Assembly (NCBI GenBank): GCA_023428185.1 | Contig: JAEYYZ010000193.1 | Coordinates: 1 to 7,255, forward strand | Source of the DNA: Actinomycetes bacterium | GTDB lineage: Bacteria; Actinomycetota; Actinomycetes; Actinomycetales; Demequinaceae | Direction: 5' to 3' | Length of the DNA: 7,255 nucleotides | Shown here: piece after piece, positions 5,564-7,255 of the stretch | Position numbering within the stretch: the stretch's first letter is position 1 | Layout: each line of letters starts with the position of its first letter | Notes under the pieces: generated by a model | Database searches by the model: none | What the model was told of the DNA's origin: nothing | The model's input: the letters and a program-made list of their open reading frames with translations, nothing else | Program-made: the position numbers and the translations under genes

Positions 5564-6478
5564 GTGACCTTGCGCATCGGTACCAGAGCCTCACTGTTGG
5601 CGCGCACACAGAGCGCGCTCGTGGGCGATGCGTTGGTGGCAGAGGCTGGCGGCGGGCTAGGCGTTGAGTATGTAGAAATAGTCACCCACGGCGACCTCTC
5701 CAGGGGTTCGCTCGTTGGCCTAAGCGACGTCGGCGTGTTTGTCACCGCATTGCGTGAGTCGCTCCTTGCCGACGAATGCGACCTCATTGTGCATTCACTC
5801 AAGGACATGCCCGTGGCTCCAGCCGAGGGTCTGAACTTGGCAGCAATCGTGACCCGCGAAGATCCCAGAGACGCGTTGTGCGCAGGCGGCCTCACCTTGG
5901 CGCAACTGCATGGCGGCGCGCGAGTGGGGACCTCGTCTCCTCGAAGGCAAGCCCAAGTGCGCTCTCTGCGACCAGACCTTGACGTCACCGATATTCGCGG
6001 CAATGTCGACACGCGGCTCTCCCGAGTGGGAGTGGAGTTCGACGCCGTGGTCCTGGCTCTCGCAGGGCTCACCCGCTTGAGTCGCGAAGGTGAGGCCGAC
6101 GAGATCTTCGAGGTGGACACCATGGTCCCCGCGCCGGGTCAAGGCGCGTTGGCGATCGAGATTCGCGCCGATGCCCCCGCCGCCGTGCAGTCGCTGGTTG
6201 CGTCTCTTGACGATGCCGCGTCACGGGCGTGTGTCACCGCCGAGCGGGCCGCTTTGGACATTCTGCAGGCGGGTTGCGCCGCGCCTGTAGGCATCCATGC
6301 GACATGCCATGACGGCAAGGTGTGGGTGCACGGCCGTGTCATCGATGGCTCGGGGTCCCTCGCGCTCAACGAATACGGTTCAGGACCGGTGGGTCACGCG
6401 GCGGCCGTGGGCAGGAGCGTGGCCCACTCGTTGCTGGGCCGCGGAGCTCAACGCCTGATGGCGGCGAGCGGCACGTGA
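5564..6478 (+). CDS. hemC: Hydroxymethylbilane synthase (porphobilinogen deaminase)
   Basis: This cytoplasmic enzyme joins four porphobilinogen units into hydroxymethylbilane for heme, siroheme and corrin synthesis. The 304 residues cover the whole family. RIGTRASLLARTQS (4-17) opens domain 1. IVHSLKDMP (75-83) holds the catalytic Asp81, and GTSSPRRQAQ (122-131) with DIRGNVDTRL (143-152) supplies the substrate-binding arginines 127, 128, 145 and 151. PAPGQGALAIE (189-199) follows. AERAALDILQAGCAAPVG (226-243) carries Cys238, which tethers the dipyrromethane cofactor. No key residue is missing. The GTG start gives the correct N-terminus directly at the first strand. It follows copC by 45 bases with no terminator and overlaps hemD by GTGA, so hemC-hemD are translationally coupled. 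Unlike many actinobacterial clusters, hemA is not immediately upstream. Confidence 0.97.
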   Translation: MTLRIGTRASLLARTQSALVGDALVAEAGGGLGVEYVEIVTHGDLSRGSLVGLSDVGVFVTALRESLLADECDLIVHSLKDMPVAPAEGLNLAAIVTREDPRDALCAGGLTLAQLHGGARVGTSSPRRQAQVRSLRPDLDVTDIRGNVDTRLSRVGVEFDAVVLALAGLTRLSREGEADEIFEVDTMVPAPGQGALAIEIRADAPAAVQSLVASLDDAASRACVTAERAALDILQAGCAAPVGIHATCHDGKVWVHGRVIDGSGSLALNEYGSGPVGHAAAVGRSVAHSLLGRGAQRLMAASGT

Positions 6479-7230
6479 AACTGCCACTGGAGGGCAGGAC
6501 CATCCTGGTCCCTGTCACCAAGCACCGCAGGGACTTGGCGCACATGGTGCGCGGGCTTGGTGCGCACGTGGTGGAAGCGGAGTGCATTGCCATAGAGCCT
6601 CCGGAGAATCCGGCCGCACTGCGGGAAGCCACCCAGCGGTGGGCGGCGGGGGAGTATCACTGGCTCGCCGTGACGAGCCGCAACGCGGTGCAGGCGCTTG
6701 CCGCAGTGGCGCTGGAGTGGGGCGGTAGCCTCGCACAGGGCCATGCCAAGGTGGCCACAGTAGGCGCTGCCACCACGCGTGCCTGCTCAGAAGTGGGCCT
6801 CACTGTGCATCTCACTCCGGAGCGCGCCGACGCCACAGGTTTGGTTGCCGAGTTCCCCACCGGCACGGGGCGCGTCTTGGCTCCGGTGGGCAATCTTGCG
6901 CCCGCGGTACTGGAGAAGGGCCTGGTGCGTAAAGGTTGGGAAGTGGACGTGGTGGAGGCGTACCGCACAGTGGACGGACCGGGCATCGACGCGCGTACTC
7001 GCCAGCGGCTGGCTCAAGGTGACTTTGATGCCATCGTCCTGACGTCCGCCTCCGTGGCCCAGAAGGTGCGGCGAGACCTTGGAGACCTCCACGTGGCGGC
7101 AGGCACCGCGATCATCGCTATTGGCCACACCACTGCTACCGCCGCCATCCGCGCTGACCTGCGACCCACGGCGGTCTCCGCCAAGGCCAGCCACACGGGC
7201 ATACTGGAGACTCTCGTCCAGGTGTTATGA
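6475..7230 (+). CDS. hemD: Uroporphyrinogen-III synthase
   Basis: This cytoplasmic enzyme closes hydroxymethylbilane to uroporphyrinogen III while inverting ring D, using the product of hemC. The 251-residue length is normal for a stand-alone HemD. The family is poorly conserved, but expected marks are present: LEGRTILVPVTK at the start (5-16), VTSRNAVQAL (66-75), ATVGAATT (94-101), PERADATGLVAEF (115-127), the interdomain VVEAYRTV (159-166), VLTSASVAQKV (188-198) and IAIGHTTATA (214-223) followed by SHTGILETL. I start it at the GTG at 6475, which overlaps the hemC stop by GTGA and begins the fold directly. An in-frame upstream start at 6322 would add 51 low-complexity residues inside hemC and is rejected. 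There is no uroporphyrinogen methyltransferase (CobA) fusion in the window portion, and the gene ends cleanly. Confidence 0.94.
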   Translation: MKLPLEGRTILVPVTKHRRDLAHMVRGLGAHVVEAECIAIEPPENPAALREATQRWAAGEYHWLAVTSRNAVQALAAVALEWGGSLAQGHAKVATVGAATTRACSEVGLTVHLTPERADATGLVAEFPTGTGRVLAPVGNLAPAVLEKGLVRKGWEVDVVEAYRTVDGPGIDARTRQRLAQGDFDAIVLTSASVAQKVRRDLGDLHVAAGTAIIAIGHTTATAAIRADLRPTAVSAKASHTGILETLVQVL

Positions 7231-7239
7231 GGAGTTCGC

Positions 7240-7255
7240 GTGAATGTGCCTGTGC
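7240..7255 (+). CDS. Start of next gene, probably hemB (delta-aminolevulinate dehydratase), cut by the right edge
   Basis: A GTG at 7240 follows GAGGAG (7229-7234) at five bases, the best ribosome site near the hem genes. Only five codons are visible, reading (M/V)NVPV. Position right after hemC-hemD and a VPV-type N-terminus fit hemB of actinobacteria, whose proteins often begin with a few residues before a HRPRRLR-like stretch. The identity rests on synteny, not on sequence. An out-of-frame ATG at 7243 is a weaker alternative start. Confidence 0.5.

Noticed and set aside
5173..6123. Long open frame on the minus strand opposite copC and hemC (316 codons)
   Set aside because: It is the antisense shadow of two clearly recognised genes, with Ser/Thr/Arg-rich composition and no family signature. 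The same applies to the antisense frames over the doxX genes (1210-1746, 1942-2463) and plus-strand frames over the MFS gene (512-1048).
6322..6474. Longer hemD with a start at 6322
   Set aside because: The added 51 residues are Arg/Gly-rich, lie within hemC in another frame and do not resemble HemD. The GTG at 6475 in the GTGA overlap gives the normal length.
1..7255. CRISPR arrays, tRNA or rRNA genes, insertion sequences, toxin-antitoxin or phage-defence genes
   Set aside because: No spaced short repeats, no transposase or integrase signature and no structural RNA pattern were seen on either strand. All long frames are accounted for by the listed genes.

Overview
The window looks like chromosomal DNA of a high-GC actinobacterium (Actinomycetota). 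Base composition and codon use are GC-rich, GTG starts are frequent, genes overlap by GTGA, and two glycosyltransferases resemble the mycobacterial/corynebacterial mannosyltransferases PimC and MgtA. A tetrapyrrole set hemC-hemD-(hemB) also fits. No genus can be named. I see no rRNA, tRNA, CRISPR, insertion sequence or phage gene, and no gene-free stretch over 300 bases.

Layout, left to right. (1) Positions 1-1003, minus strand: an MFS permease of the MosC/YbjJ type, cut by the left edge. (2) Positions 1004-1224: a divergent control region. It holds six GGGAC/GTCCC half-sites in 44 bases, including a perfect 20-bp inverted repeat that closely resembles the DosR/DevR hypoxia-regulator box, followed by a plausible -10 hexamer. 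(3) Positions 1225-2529, plus strand: two tandem, very similar DoxX-family membrane proteins. They are separated by a strong intrinsic terminator and appear to have separate promoters. (4) Positions 2526-4798, minus strand: an mgtA-like then pimC-like pair of GT4 mannosyltransferases, coupled by a 4-base overlap and convergent with the second doxX through a shared CTAG. (5) Positions 4928-5518, plus strand: a secreted, membrane-anchored CopC-domain copper protein. (6) From 5564 to the right edge, plus strand: hemC and hemD overlapping by 4 bases, then the first codons of a gene that is probably hemB.

How the genes work together: the hem genes convert porphobilinogen to uroporphyrinogen III, and the mannosyltransferases probably build mannosylated envelope glycolipids. 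The DoxX pair are integral membrane proteins of a family linked to redox functions. The DosR-like box suggests, by inference only, that at least the first doxX responds to low oxygen, NO or redox state. CopC sits where hemA often precedes hemC; no functional link between them is visible.

Most of the window is ordinary. The least ordinary parts are the half-site cluster, and a cysteine pair kept in the fastest-changing loop of both DoxX copies.
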